This document shows, piece by piece, positions 1-8,853 of a stretch of DNA of 64,000 nt. Below the pieces are notes generated by a model. The model worked only from the letters and a program-made list of their open reading frames with translations. It made no database searches and was not told the DNA's origin. Made by a program: the position numbers and the translations under genes. Source of the DNA: Cytobacillus gottheilii (GTDB lineage: Bacteria > Bacillota > Bacilli > Bacillales > Cytobacillaceae); assembly GCF_900166665.1 (NCBI RefSeq), contig NZ_LT800494.1, positions 3,094,422-3,158,421 on the forward strand. The letters run 5' to 3'. Numbering within the stretch: the stretch's first letter is position 1; each line of letters opens with the position of its first letter.

Positions 1-59
1 CGTGTTAATTTGGGTAAATAAATATTGCTTTTTAGGGGGTCTTTAATAGAGGAGGAATT

Positions 60-1100
60 ATGGAAAAAAGGAATTTCTATTTTGATAACGCGAAGTTTAT
101 TTTAATTTTCTTCGTTGTTTTTGGACATCTGCTCCGCTCTTTTATTGAAGATAATGAGACAATCTTTACAATGTATAAAGTGATTTATTCTTTTCATATG
201 CCTGCTTTTATTCTCGTTTCAGGCTTTTTCGCAAAAGGATATTATGAAAAAGGCTATATAAAAAAAATTGCCCAAAAATTAATTTTGCCTTATTTGCTTT
301 TTCAAGGCATCTACTCACTTTTCTATTATTACCTGTACAACCGGCCAACCATTGAAATGGATCCATTCAATCCACATTGGTCTTTATGGTTTCTTATTTC
401 GTTATTCTGCTGGAATTTAATGCTTTTATTGTTTTCTAAGTTTAAACCCGTCTATTCCATTACAGCTGCCGTGTTCATTGGATTGGCGATCGGGTATGTG
501 GATTGGGTTTCCAACTATTTAAGCCTATCAAGAACATTTGTGTTTTTCCCTTTATTTTTAGCAGGGTATTTTCTTAAGAAAGAGCATTTAGCTCTTCTGC
601 TGAAACCAACAGCAAAAGCATTGGCGATCATTATTTTTGCCATAGCCACTGCGCTGTTTTATTTATACCCAGACATAAACTATCAATGGCTGCTCGGCAG
701 TAAACCATATGCAGAAATGGGTGCAGCATCGTTCACTGCACTTCTGACAAGGCTAGGTTTCTATCTTTTAAGTTTTCTCATGGTGTTTAGCTTTCTTGCC
801 TGTGTGCCAAAAGGGCAATATTTCTTTACACGCCTGGGCAAAAACACCCTATATGTGTATTTATTGCATGGATTTATCGTCAGACTGTTTAGAGAAAGTG
901 ATCTGCAGAACTATTTCAACGAGCCAGAACAATTCCTTATGCTCGCCAGCATATCAATGCTGCTGACTCTATTGCTGTCAAGCGGGCTTGCAACGGCCCT
1001 AACACAGCCTCTGATTGAGCTAAAGGCCGCCAAACTGAATACGCTGAAAACACGAATAACTGCTATGTTTAAATTTTATCGAAACAAACGAATAAATTAA
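60..1100 (+). CDS. Acyltransferase family membrane protein (fucose 4-O-acetylase-like)
   Basis: Integral membrane acyltransferase of the acyltransferase_3 / COG3594 type, 346 aa, which would move an acetyl group onto an extracytoplasmic sugar or polymer. About ten hydrophobic segments run through the protein. The N-terminus has the family layout: NFYFDNAKFILI followed by VVFGHLLRSF, where the early His is the usual catalytic candidate, then FHMPAFILVSGFFAKGY. The ATG follows GGAGGAATT. It stands alone and is closed by a strong terminator. The substrate cannot be read from the sequence. Confidence 0.85.
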   Translation: MEKRNFYFDNAKFILIFFVVFGHLLRSFIEDNETIFTMYKVIYSFHMPAFILVSGFFAKGYYEKGYIKKIAQKLILPYLLFQGIYSLFYYYLYNRPTIEMDPFNPHWSLWFLISLFCWNLMLLLFSKFKPVYSITAAVFIGLAIGYVDWVSNYLSLSRTFVFFPLFLAGYFLKKEHLALLLKPTAKALAIIIFAIATALFYLYPDINYQWLLGSKPYAEMGAASFTALLTRLGFYLLSFLMVFSFLACVPKGQYFFTRLGKNTLYVYLLHGFIVRLFRESDLQNYFNEPEQFLMLASISMLLTLLLSSGLATALTQPLIELKAAKLNTLKTRITAMFKFYRNKRIN

Positions 1101-1107
1101 TCATTCG

Positions 1108-1144
1108 GGGCTGAGTTTCTCTCTATGAACTCAGCCCTTTTTTT
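1108..1144 (+). terminator. Intrinsic terminator of the acyltransferase gene
   Basis: A 10-bp perfect stem (GGGCTGAGTT / AACTCAGCCC) with a 10-nt loop is followed by seven T residues, eight bases after the stop codon. Confidence 0.9.
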
Positions 1145-1171
1145 ATGTTTTTTATTTGGCGGGTATTTCGT

Positions 1172-1201
1172 TTGACCACCAATACACTTACATTTTATAA
1201 T
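1172..1201 (+). promoter_or_regulatory. Sigma-A promoter of tRNA-Arg
   Basis: TTGACC (1172-1177) and TATAAT (1196-1201) are separated by 18 bp, and the tRNA begins 29 bp after the -10 box. Confidence 0.7.
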
Positions 1202-1229
1202 AAATAATCGACGTTACTATTCCATAAAT

Positions 1230-1303
1230 GTCCCAGTAGCTCAGCAGGATAGAGCGACAGCCTCCTAAGCTGTAGGTCGTAGGTTCGATTCCTATCTGGG
1301 ACG
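1230..1303 (+). tRNA. tRNA-Arg(CCT)
   Basis: A 74-nt cloverleaf can be folded by hand. The acceptor stem is GTCCCAG/CTGGGAC with discriminator G. There is a D-arm with GTAGCTCAGCAGGATAGAGC, an anticodon arm ACAGC-CTCCTAA-GCTGT with anticodon CCT at 1264-1266, and a T-arm GTTCGATTC. CCA is not encoded. It reads the rare AGG arginine codon. No duplicated 3' end that would mark an integrated element was seen downstream. Confidence 0.95.
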
Positions 1304-1311
1304 CTAAATTG

Positions 1312-1360
1312 AAACAGCCGTGAACCTTTGGTGTTATTGGGTTTTACGGCTGTTTTGTTT
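1312..1360 (+). terminator. Terminator after tRNA-Arg
   Basis: AAACAGCCGT (1312-1321) pairs with ACGGCTGTTT (1346-1355) just past the tRNA 3' end, and the right arm runs into a T-rich tract. Confidence 0.7.
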
Positions 1361-1419
1361 GTAAACAAATGATCTTTTCATTGCAGTTCGTTCAGTTCTG
1401 ATATTGGACTGATGGTTTT

Positions 1420-1799
1420 TTATATAATCACTCTAAATTTTGGTTCATAATCAGATAATACCTCTAACACTTCATCCCATGATAAATACAAATGATGTTC
1501 CAAATTAGGATTGGTTTGGCTATTAATGATGGGGTTCCGATCCATCCAATTAATATAATTTGAGTTTTCCATCTAAAAAAGTACGGTGAATTTTTGTTTT
1601 TTCTTCCACTAGTTTCTTGAGTAAGTGTGTGAAGATCTGGTTGCCGTATTCAGTGCTAAATCGAAACGACCAAACAAAATATTCTACTGGAGAACTTAGT
1701 TGATCATAGATAATGAAAGTAATCATTAGCATTTTTAGCATTAAGATTCTCTAATTCCTTAGGCTGCCACATATGAAATATCTCATGATTTGTATCCAT
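1420..1799 (-). pseudogene. Frameshifted small gene of unknown family
   Basis: An ATG at 1799 preceded by AGGTGTGAAG opens a frame (MDTNHEIFHMWQPKEL...) that stops after 31 codons. The same protein-like text continues in the next frame (...QLSSPVEYFVWSFRFSTEYG...KIHRTFLDG). It then continues in the third frame (NYINWMDRNPIINSQ...HHLYLSWDEVLEVLSDYEP) to a TAA at 1420-1422. Joined, the three pieces give about 125 aa of aromatic- and acid-rich soluble protein. Two single-base shifts, the first in 1706-1750 and the second near 1570, therefore seem to have broken one gene. Both lie near A-runs, so sequencing error is possible. I do not recognise the family. Confidence 0.55.
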
Positions 1800-2093
1800 C
1801 TTCACACCTACTTAAAGTTATTCAATTAATCTTATTTAACAGTCGATCCTACCATATAGTAAAAGCACTACATTATCATTATTAACCTAAAAAATTCTCC
1901 TTCTTTCGTAAGTTTTAGAAACACTACAAACGCTTTTATACGTTATAATGAAGAAAACTCACTCACCCTTGACAAGCTTCTAAGAGCGTATAAAGACTAA
2001 ACTGCATTCATAACTAATAAAAACTAGCTACAGAGCCTAATCAATAGAATGCAGCTTCTTGACAATCTAAAAAGAAAAATGGAGGGATTTAAG
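1800..2093. other. Intergenic region before the VWA gene
   Basis: AT-rich sequence between the divergent pseudogene and the VWA gene. Apart from the two ribosome binding sites I see no convincing promoter pair, repeat or small ORF. Confidence 0.4.
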
Positions 2094-2765
2094 TTGAGCA
2101 TTATTTCACTAAAAAAGAAAGCAGCTGGAATCGTTTTAGAGAAAAAGAATCTTAAAGGTGTGGTCGCAAGAGTTGGCCTTGTATTAGATATTTCTGGCTC
2201 TATGAGGAGATTATACCGTGAAGGAATTGTTCAGGAAGCCGTCGAACGCGTTTTGGCTGTTGCCAGTCAGTTTGATGACGATGGGTCATTAGATGTATGG
2301 GTTTATGACAACGAGTTCACTAGATTACCAGCTGTAACAGAAAAAGATATTGCAGATTATGTTAATCAGCAGATTTTAACAAATGACTCAATCCATAAGT
2401 TCGGCAGAAACGATGAACCAAAAGTCATGGCAGATGTAATCCAAAAATATATAAATGAAGAACCAGGTGATGAGCCTGTTTTCTTAGTATTTATAAACGA
2501 TGGAGGATGTAAGTCCGGTATTAAGAAGTTTATCGTTGAATCTTCTGTTCAGCCGATTTTTTGGCAATTCATCGGAATTGGAGATGCTAATTTTGATGTA
2601 TTGCAAAAGTTGGATACAATGAAAGGCAGAGTTGTTGATAATGCGAATTTCTTTCATTTGAGTAATCTTGAACATGTATCTGATGAAGAATTATATGACC
2701 AATTATTAAACGAATTCCCCCTTTGGATTAAAGAAGCGAAGGAAAAGAGAATTTTACGTTCATAG
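2094..2765 (+). CDS. VWA domain protein, TerF/TerY-like
   Basis: Soluble von Willebrand factor A domain protein, 223 aa. The MIDAS signature DISGSM occurs at about residues 33-38 inside RVGLVLDISGSM, and a second metal-site loop reads FINDGG. These proteins bind a divalent cation and act as protein-interaction modules; the subfamily resembles the VWA proteins of tellurite/stress clusters, but no Ter genes are adjacent. I start it at TTG 2094 because GGAGGG ends seven bases upstream; the earlier ATG at 2049 has no binding site and would add a non-homologous tail. Cellular role unknown. Confidence 0.75.
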   Translation: MSIISLKKKAAGIVLEKKNLKGVVARVGLVLDISGSMRRLYREGIVQEAVERVLAVASQFDDDGSLDVWVYDNEFTRLPAVTEKDIADYVNQQILTNDSIHKFGRNDEPKVMADVIQKYINEEPGDEPVFLVFINDGGCKSGIKKFIVESSVQPIFWQFIGIGDANFDVLQKLDTMKGRVVDNANFFHLSNLEHVSDEELYDQLLNEFPLWIKEAKEKRILRS

Positions 2766-2837
2766 CCTTTAACCTATTTAGTTAATATATATGGATAGAC
2801 ATACATTTTAAGGATGAATCTATAATCTAAAGAGATA

Positions 2838-3140
2838 AGAGGCTGGGACATAAATATTTAAGACGACCATAGAACCGGATGTTTAGGAATTGACGTTTTC
2901 TAATCATCCGGTTTTTTTGTAATTTAAAATTCAACTTTCTAACATGAGTGAAATGGAGCGGAGGACACTCGACTCCTGTGGACAATAGAGGAAAGGGTGA
3001 GACCCCGCAGGAGCGGCGCGCGACGAGGAGGCTCAGCTTCCTCCCCACGGAAAGCCAGTGTCTGCAGCGCAGGTGGAACGGGCTTGTAAAACACGCAAAC
3101 ATGACAATGAGTATTCGCATTTTAGAAATAGACTAAAAAA
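2838..3140 (+). repeat. Dispersed modular repeat, copy A
   Basis: Near-complete copy of a family seen again at 21200, 24771, 42521, 46243, 59590 and (decayed) 6682. It starts with GAGGCTGGGACATAA. It then carries the terminator hairpin AACCGGAT...ATCCGGTT with a T7 run (about 2872-2918). The GC-rich core (about 2950-3085) includes GAGCGGAGGACACTCGACTCC and GACCCCGCAGGAGC. The right tip (TGTCTCAGCCT) is missing. ORFs of 62 and 97 codons inside it are by-products of the core. Confidence 0.85.
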
Positions 3141-3267
3141 ATTGCTCGTAAAAAAGCTTGTGGAGCTTTATATTCTTCACAAATACGTCAAGATTGAAGC
3201 TTCTGTCTTCTTTTCCATATTATAAAATAATCTTATTAGCATAATTATTGGATCGGGAGATGATCGA

Positions 3268-3732
3268 ATGGACAGAGTACAGCGAAAATCATTTGCGTGT
3301 TATTTATTAATAAGTTTGCATATTTTTTTAGCAATTGGCGCTTTTATCGGTGGTGGTGCGCTGCTTATTTCCCCTGATGGTGCTATGTTATCATTGCCCA
3401 TTGAAATGCTGCAGAATAGTCCTTTTCAGAATTATTTCTTCCCTGGAGTAATTTTATTTATTGCATTTGGTATTAGCCCTTCTATAACAGCTCTATTGTT
3501 AAGCTCAGATAAACCTATAAAAACACTTGAAAAACTAAGTCTCTTTAAGGCAAAACACTGTTCGTGGAATTTTTCCTTGTACATTGGATTTATGTTAATC
3601 ATCTGGATTATTGTTCAAATATTAATCATACAGTCTGCTTCGTTTATTCACTTCTTCTATATTTTTCTTGGTTTTATTATCATTGTCATTACCTTTCTCC
3701 CCTCTGTTCAAGCCTTTTACTTAAACAATTAA
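3268..3732 (+). CDS. Hypothetical membrane protein with four TM segments
   Basis: A 154-aa hydrophobic protein with helices at roughly residues 10-33, 50-75, 103-123 and 128-150 and a short basic loop (KPIKTLEKLSLFKAK) between helices 2 and 3. The ATG follows GGGAGATGATCGA. No enzymatic motif is visible and I do not recognise a named family. It precedes another small membrane protein by 87 bp, so the two could be cotranscribed. Confidence 0.6.
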   Translation: MDRVQRKSFACYLLISLHIFLAIGAFIGGGALLISPDGAMLSLPIEMLQNSPFQNYFFPGVILFIAFGISPSITALLLSSDKPIKTLEKLSLFKAKHCSWNFSLYIGFMLIIWIIVQILIIQSASFIHFFYIFLGFIIIVITFLPSVQAFYLNN

Positions 3733-3819
3733 CCGTATAAAAAAATGCACGTCTATGAATATTTCTCAAAATCAATAGCATAATAAACTTAGTTCATTAC
3801 TCACTAAGGAGATCCTATT

Positions 3820-4413
3820 ATGGCGGAAAATCAAATAAAGGAATTTGATCAAATCGTAAAAATGGGCGAGCAGGCACAAAAGGCTTTAAATGAGTATTGG
3901 TTAGACTTTGCACTTTATACATCATTCGAATACTGGTTGATGGTCTCTCTTCTTATTGTTCCACTTATCTACTTATTTTTTAAAATAGATAAAAGCCAAA
4001 TTTTCCTCATGGGGTTTTATGGCTATAGCGTCCATATGGCCTTTGGCTATATGGATTTATATACCAAAAATTCAGGTTTTCTAAATTATCCTTTCCCTGT
4101 CATCCCCATGCTCCCGGGTTTGTCACTTGATTCAAGCTTTGTTCCTGTTATATTTATGCTTGTTTACCAATGGGTATTGAAGCACAAAAAGAATTACATA
4201 ATATACATGACGATAACTTCAGCTTTTCTGGCATTTATTTTTAAACCCATTATTGTGACTATAGGATTGATCAGGCTATATGGAAACACCAATTATCTCT
4301 ACCTCTTTCTTGCCTATCTGCTGGTCATTACAATCGCAAAATTTTTAACAAATGTATTCTTGTGGATGGAAAAAAAACACAATAATACTAATACAAAATC
4401 CCAGCCAGAATAA
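3820..4413 (+). CDS. CBO0543-type membrane protein
   Basis: A 197-aa protein with a charged 30-residue N-terminal helix followed by about five TM helices. The pattern EYWLMVSLLIVPL, a glycine/tyrosine-rich second helix, an NYPFPVIPMLPGLSLDSSFVPVIFMLVYQW block and a final FLTNVFLWMEKK is typical of the CBO0543 membrane family of spore formers, which has no assigned function. The ATG follows AAGGAGATCCTATT. Family assignment is from memory of the pattern. Confidence 0.65.
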   Translation: MAENQIKEFDQIVKMGEQAQKALNEYWLDFALYTSFEYWLMVSLLIVPLIYLFFKIDKSQIFLMGFYGYSVHMAFGYMDLYTKNSGFLNYPFPVIPMLPGLSLDSSFVPVIFMLVYQWVLKHKKNYIIYMTITSAFLAFIFKPIIVTIGLIRLYGNTNYLYLFLAYLLVITIAKFLTNVFLWMEKKHNNTNTKSQPE

Positions 4414-4937
4414 TAAATACCAACCACATGATTCCTTATCCAACAAGTATGTCCATTTAACAGAATTATAGGATTTCTCACCCTATTGAATGATAAAACC
4501 TTGTGATTTCCCCCTGGAGAATGAGGGTGAATGAAGGTTTTGAAAGAACTATTTAAAGCGTTTTGTAACTATCTATTACCTGCAATGAAAGCAAGTTTAA
4601 ATTCGTTTTAAAAGGATGACTCTGCCCAGCTTAAACACCTGATGAGCAATATGTCTAAAAAAATGCAAAAGCACAGGTTAAAATGACTTTTTAATCCCCT
4701 ATCATCTGTAATTATAATATAGGTACTGCTTCTGCTTTTAGGAAAGGGAAGCACTCCAATTATAGGTTAAGATATTACAATGGTAAGTATTCTAAGCTGC
4801 ATCAGCATTGCAGCTTCTCTATTGAACAAACAATTCAGTTCTTTCAAAATATCTTTCCCCTGCAAGCTCTCCTGTATTTCCTCTTCAGAATCCTTTATAA
4901 TAAGATGCTGAACATGCTTTATAAGGAGACTCTCTTG
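4414..4937. other. 524-bp intergenic region
   Basis: No firm gene. A 26-codon frame (4531-4611, +) begins MKVLKELFKAF after AGGGTGA, but its binding site is too close to the ATG. A 45-codon open stretch on the minus strand ends near 4770 without a usable start. Both are unsupported. The final 20 bases hold the AAGGAG site for the radical SAM gene. Confidence 0.35.
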
Positions 4938-6680
4938 ATGAAAACAATTCTTACAACCTTAAATGCAAAATATATTCATACCAATATCGCAATCCGTTAT
5001 CTGAAGGCATATGCAGAGCCTGAATTTCCAGTTGAAATTACTGAGTATACGATTAAAGACCCAGTTATGAACATTGTTACTGATCTGATTTCAAAGAAAC
5101 CAAAAATTATAGGCTTCAGCTGCTATATATGGAATATAGAAGAAACGATTAAAGTGATTAGAATCCTGAAGAAAATTGATCGAGATATTCAAATCATTGT
5201 TGGTGGCCCAGAGGTTACCTATGATGTTTTTCATTGGATGGAAACAGTACCTGAGTTTGACTACATTGTCCTTGGTGAAGGTGAAGAAACCTTTAAACAG
5301 CTTCTAACAGAATTAAACGGAGATCTGCAGCTTGAACATGTGTTTGGCATTGCTTTTAGAAAAGATGGCAAGATCAAGATCAATCCGCAGCGAAACAAGC
5401 TGGATTTAAAAACACTTCCTTCTCCCTTCCGTTTTGAAGAAGATCAACAAGACCTATCAAAGCGGGTTATATATATTGAAACGAGCAGAGGCTGTCCGTT
5501 CAGCTGCCAGTTCTGTCTCTCTTCCATTGAAGTGGGAGTACGCTATTTTGATCGTGAAAAAATTAAAGACGATATCCGTTATCTAATGCAAAACGGCGCA
5601 AAGACGATCAAGTTCGTTGACAGAACCTTTAATATTAGCAGAAGTTATGCAATGGAGATGTTCCAATTCTTAATTGATGAGCATTTGCCGGGAACCGTTT
5701 TTCAATTTGAGATCACTGCAGATATTATGCGTCCGGAAGTCATTGAATTCTTGAATAAGGAAGCTCCTCCAGGATTATTCCGATTTGAAATCGGTGTGCA
5801 GTCAACCAATGACTTTACAAATGAACTTGTTAAACGGAAGCAGAATTTTGCCAAGTTATCCCGTACCGTCACAATGGTTAAGGATGGCGGGAAGATTGAC
5901 CAGCATTTAGACCTTATCGCAGGCTTGCCTGAAGAAAATTATGATTCCTTTAAACAGACATTTAACGATGTGTTTGCTATGAGACCAGAGGAGCTTCAGC
6001 TCGGCTTTTTAAAAATGCTGCGCGGGACAGGCCTCCGTTTAGATGCTGAAAAGCATAACTATATCTATATGGATCATTCTCCATATGAAATCCTCGGGAA
6101 TAACGTGTTGAGTTTTGATGAGATTATTAAAATTAAACAAGTAGAAGATGTACTTGAAAAATACTGGAATGATCACCGTATGGACTTTACTGTGGAGTAC
6201 TTGGTTTCACATGTGTTTCCAACTCCATTTGACTTTTTCCAGGAGTTTGGAACGTATTGGGAGAAAAAAGGCTGGTCGAGAATTGGGCATCAGCTCGAGG
6301 ATTTATATAAACGCTTATATGAATTCTTAGAAAGTACACAAACTGTGCAGCTGCCTATTATCGAAGGGCTAATGAAATTCGATTACCTGTCCAAGCAAAA
6401 ATACAAACCAAGAAAACCATGGTGGAAGCAGCCACTCACGCAGGAGAAACGATCGGCTCTTTATCGCTCTATTATTGAAAATCCTTCAATTCTAGGACCT
6501 GAATTTACAGAGCTTCAATTAACAGAAAAAGAGCTCTATAAGCATACAATGCTTGATTCTCTGTCTTTTCGTATTGAATCGTATTTTCATGAAGAAATGA
6601 TTGATCATACCCCATCAGCGATGCTTGTATATTTTGATCCGAAAACAGAGAAACCGTCCATTTTTTACAGTAATTTATAA
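4938..6680 (+). CDS. B12-binding domain radical SAM protein
   Basis: A 580-aa enzyme with an N-terminal cobalamin-binding Rossmann domain (residues 1-130, including IVGGPEVTYD near 88 and YIVLGEGEETF near 109). The radical SAM core follows, with the cluster ligands C186-x3-C190-x2-C193 in ETSRGCPFSCQFC, and then a long C-terminal domain as in DUF4080-containing proteins. It would use SAM plus a 4Fe-4S cluster, perhaps with cobalamin, for methylation or another radical reaction; the substrate is unknown. The start is ATG 4938, 11 bases after AAGGAG, rather than ATG 4905, which lacks a site. It is monocistronic. Confidence 0.85.
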   Translation: MKTILTTLNAKYIHTNIAIRYLKAYAEPEFPVEITEYTIKDPVMNIVTDLISKKPKIIGFSCYIWNIEETIKVIRILKKIDRDIQIIVGGPEVTYDVFHWMETVPEFDYIVLGEGEETFKQLLTELNGDLQLEHVFGIAFRKDGKIKINPQRNKLDLKTLPSPFRFEEDQQDLSKRVIYIETSRGCPFSCQFCLSSIEVGVRYFDREKIKDDIRYLMQNGAKTIKFVDRTFNISRSYAMEMFQFLIDEHLPGTVFQFEITADIMRPEVIEFLNKEAPPGLFRFEIGVQSTNDFTNELVKRKQNFAKLSRTVTMVKDGGKIDQHLDLIAGLPEENYDSFKQTFNDVFAMRPEELQLGFLKMLRGTGLRLDAEKHNYIYMDHSPYEILGNNVLSFDEIIKIKQVEDVLEKYWNDHRMDFTVEYLVSHVFPTPFDFFQEFGTYWEKKGWSRIGHQLEDLYKRLYEFLESTQTVQLPIIEGLMKFDYLSKQKYKPRKPWWKQPLTQEKRSALYRSIIENPSILGPEFTELQLTEKELYKHTMLDSLSFRIESYFHEEMIDHTPSAMLVYFDPKTEKPSIFYSNL

Positions 6681-6681
6681 A

Positions 6682-6850
6682 AAAGGAGACTGGGTACATC
6701 TGCAAAAAAGACGATTCTTATATTGCTGTTTGTTCCATTTCGCTTCGAACCCTCGTTTTATGCGGGGAGCAAGCTGAATCGTAAGGGCACACATGCGGAA
6801 TTTAACCTTCATTCTCCTTCTAACAGATGTCGCAAGTCCACCGCTCATTA
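6682..6850 (-). repeat. Dispersed modular repeat, decayed copy G
   Basis: Read on the minus strand, GAGCGGTGGACTTGCGAC, then CTTGCTCCCCGCATAAAACG, AGCGAAATGGAACAAAC and finally GTACCCAGTCTCCTTTT follow the order of the core and right arm of copy C with many substitutions. It begins directly after the radical SAM stop codon. ORFs on either strand here are shadows. Confidence 0.55.
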
Positions 6851-6852
6851 AT

Positions 6853-6915
6853 AAAAAAAGACCCAAACAATTAGAGAGATTATCACGTACCTCTGCTAAT
6901 TGCTTGGGTTTAGTA
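6853..6915 (-). terminator. Terminator after the two small SASP-like ORFs
   Basis: On the minus strand AAACCCAAGCAATTAG pairs with CTAATTGTTTGGGT across a loop of about 27 nt and is followed by seven T residues. It lies about 30 bases after the small ORF pair and could also stop plus-strand transcripts. Confidence 0.75.
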
Positions 6916-6941
6916 TTACTTCAATATTTATATTTCAACTG

Positions 6942-7097
6942 CTACTCGCAGTCCTTCTCTTTTATTTCTTTCTCTTTTTTGCTCATATGCGGAATGTCGT
7001 ACATTTTTGAAGCGTTCATGCCACCGGCGAATTCAATTCCAAATTCCACGTTTGCATTTTCTGTTTTGTTAAAGTCTTCTCGCTGCTTTTTCTTCAT
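6942..7097 (-). CDS. Small gamma-SASP-like protein, second of a coupled pair
   Basis: A 51-aa charged protein (MKKKQREDFNK...) with NVEFGIEFAGGMNASK near the middle, which resembles the FGTEFAxETN repeat of gamma-type small acid-soluble spore proteins. The ATG overlaps the TGA of the upstream ORF (ATGA), so it is translationally coupled. Alternatively, a base change in the A-run just upstream split one two-repeat SspE-like gene. No partner other than the preceding ORF. The family call is tentative. Confidence 0.5.
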   Translation of the reverse strand: MKKKQREDFNKTENANVEFGIEFAGGMNASKMYDIPHMSKKEKEIKEKDCE

Positions 7098-7252
7098 TTG
7101 CCTTGTTTTCCTTTTTTCGAGTTACGGTTTGCACCCTTCATTGGATTCTCACCAGCACTAAATTCTGCAGAGAATTCAGTTTCATGCAGATTTTCCTTTG
7201 GCGTTTTGCTATATTTTTCAACTGCATCAAATTGAGCTTTACGTTTAGCCAT
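7094..7252 (-). CDS. Small gamma-SASP-like protein, first of a coupled pair
   Basis: A 52-aa hydrophilic, Lys-rich protein (MAKRKAQFDAVEKYS...) with ETEFSAEFSAGENPMKGAN, again like the FxxEFA...N repeat of gamma-type SASP. A strong GAGGAGG lies nine bases before the ATG. It ends in KKGKQGK and its stop overlaps the start of the next ORF. The likely role is a spore-core storage protein; this rests only on short repeat similarity and small size. Confidence 0.55.
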   Translation of the reverse strand: MAKRKAQFDAVEKYSKTPKENLHETEFSAEFSAGENPMKGANRNSKKGKQGK

Positions 7253-7401
7253 GTAGAGTATCCTCCTCAAAGTTAGCGTTACTTCTATATTGTGCTACTT
7301 TTGTCGGCAAGACATGCTTAATTGCTAAAGAAAACTTCCGCTTCGTAAGCTTTGTTTTCAATATGGCATGAACAGCATTACAATTTGACCAAACTTAATA
7401 G

Positions 7402-7453
7402 AAATCCCCGATGAATAGACAGAATGTAAATCTGCTAATCATTCGGGGATTTC
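7402..7453 (-). terminator. Terminator of the ktr gene
   Basis: AAATCCCCGA...TCGGGGATTT forms a long hairpin 36 bases after the ktrB/ktrD stop; in minus-strand direction it is followed by a short T-rich tract. Confidence 0.6.
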
Positions 7454-7488
7454 TTACGCTGAAAGATAAATGCCAAATCCTTATTTCA

Positions 7489-8853
7489 TTACCCTATAAT
7501 CACTCGTTCCTTAGGATAGTGATAATTGGGTTTTGTCATTTTACCGCCAATAATGAATAAGAAGGATGTCAGCCCGATCCGCCCTATAAACATTAACAGC
7601 ATAATGACCGTTTTGCCAATTGAACTAAGTTCTGGAGTTATCCCCATGGACAGCCCTGTTGTTCCGAAAGCTGAACAAACTTCAAATATAATTTCAATTA
7701 ATTCTAAGTGTTTTTCTGTAATGCTTAATATGGAAATGGAAATCAAACACATACCTGAAGCAAGTATGGTAATGACAAGTGATTTTAAGATATCCGCTTC
7801 ATGCAGTTCACGGCGAAAAATCTTTACTTCCCGATTTCCCTTCGCAAAATGATAAATAAATAAAATATTCAATGCAAAGGTGGTTGTACGGATTCCTCCT
7901 CCAACAGAACTTGGAGAAGCCCCAATAAACATTAGGAAGCTCAAGATCAGCAAGGTTGGCATCGTGAACTCACTTACATCCATTGTTGATAACCCGCCGC
8001 TTCTGGTTGTAGCTGATTGAAAAAACGCATAGAAGAAGCTCTTATGCCAAGGAATATCCTTTAAGTAATGCTGAAATTCTAAAACCAATATAATAAGCGT
8101 TCCAAAAATCAGCAAGCAGCCGTATGTTACGGTTGTCAGTTTTGTAAACAAGGAGAAGCGATACGAATAATTAAGCTCCGAACGCTTTGTAAATAAGTAT
8201 TCTTTGACTTCAATTAAAACAGGAAAACCAATTGCCCCTAAAGTGATGAGAATTATATTTATCAGCTGCACAAAATAGTCATTTGCAAATGGCACTAATG
8301 AATTGCCAGTAATAGACATTCCGCCATTCGTTGTTGCACTAACAGCAGCAAATAGACCGTGCAAAAACGCTTCTTCCCAGGTTCCATAGTACTTAAGAAA
8401 ATGAAATCCTAATATAAACGCACCAACAAGTTCGATGACCAGAATGATTTTTATAATCTCCCGAATTAAATTCACTAAGCCTGATAATGCAAACTGATTA
8501 TGATCCGCCATTATAAGGCGTCTGCTTCTTAGCCCAATTTTCCTTCCCAATAAGATCCAGAAAAATGTGCCTAATGCCATAATGCCTATACCGCCAAATT
8601 GAAGGATAAACATGATGACAAAGTAGCCAAATAAGCTATAGGTTTCTGATATTTCCACAACCGTTAATCCTGTTACACTTACCGCACTCACAGCCGTAAA
8701 TACTGTATCAATAAACGCTACCGATACTCCCGGCAAATGAACACCAGGCAAGCTTAAAAGAGCAACAGCTACTGTTACAGCTAAAAGATAATATCCTGAA
8801 ATTACTTGTGCAGGCGTTCGCTTATTAAGCCAGCCTCGCAATTTTATCCACAT
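7489..8853 (-). CDS. ktrD: Ktr/Trk-type K+ uptake membrane subunit (KtrB/KtrD family)
   Basis: A 454-aa potassium-translocating subunit of the TrkH/KtrB superfamily. The four pore loops each carry the filter glycine: VTGLTVV, TTNGGMS, TRSGGLS and FGTTGLS. Eight or more TM helices with internal TM-P-TM repeats are visible, ending in the basic KERVIIG tail. KtrB/KtrD works with a cytosolic KtrA/KtrC RCK subunit, which is not encoded nearby. A lone gene fits KtrD, which is also separate in B. subtilis, so the symbol is a guess by context. The start is ATG 8853 behind AAAGGGCG; the upstream TTG 8871 is less likely. Confidence 0.8.
   Translation of the reverse strand: MWIKLRGWLNKRTPAQVISGYYLLAVTVAVALLSLPGVHLPGVSVAFIDTVFTAVSAVSVTGLTVVEISETYSLFGYFVIMFILQFGGIGIMALGTFFWILLGRKIGLRSRRLIMADHNQFALSGLVNLIREIIKIILVIELVGAFILGFHFLKYYGTWEEAFLHGLFAAVSATTNGGMSITGNSLVPFANDYFVQLINIILITLGAIGFPVLIEVKEYLFTKRSELNYSYRFSLFTKLTTVTYGCLLIFGTLIILVLEFQHYLKDIPWHKSFFYAFFQSATTRSGGLSTMDVSEFTMPTLLILSFLMFIGASPSSVGGGIRTTTFALNILFIYHFAKGNREVKIFRRELHEADILKSLVITILASGMCLISISILSITEKHLELIEIIFEVCSAFGTTGLSMGITPELSSIGKTVIMLLMFIGRIGLTSFLFIIGGKMTKPNYHYPKERVIIG

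Noticed and set aside
1230..2048. Possible integrated element at tRNA-Arg
   Set aside because: No repeat of the tRNA 3' end and no integrase or phage-like gene was found nearby; only the pseudogene remains.
2827..3136. ORFs on both strands in repeat copy A
   Set aside because: They fall inside the dispersed repeat and follow its GC-rich core; composition is unlike a protein and other copies break the frames.
4531..4611. 26-codon ORF MKVLKELFKAF...
   Set aside because: The purine-rich site overlaps the start too closely and nothing else supports translation.
6793..7161. 122-codon plus-strand ORF
   Set aside because: It runs antisense to the two SASP-like ORFs with strong minus-strand ribosome site and terminator, and its N-terminal part lies in decayed repeat copy G.
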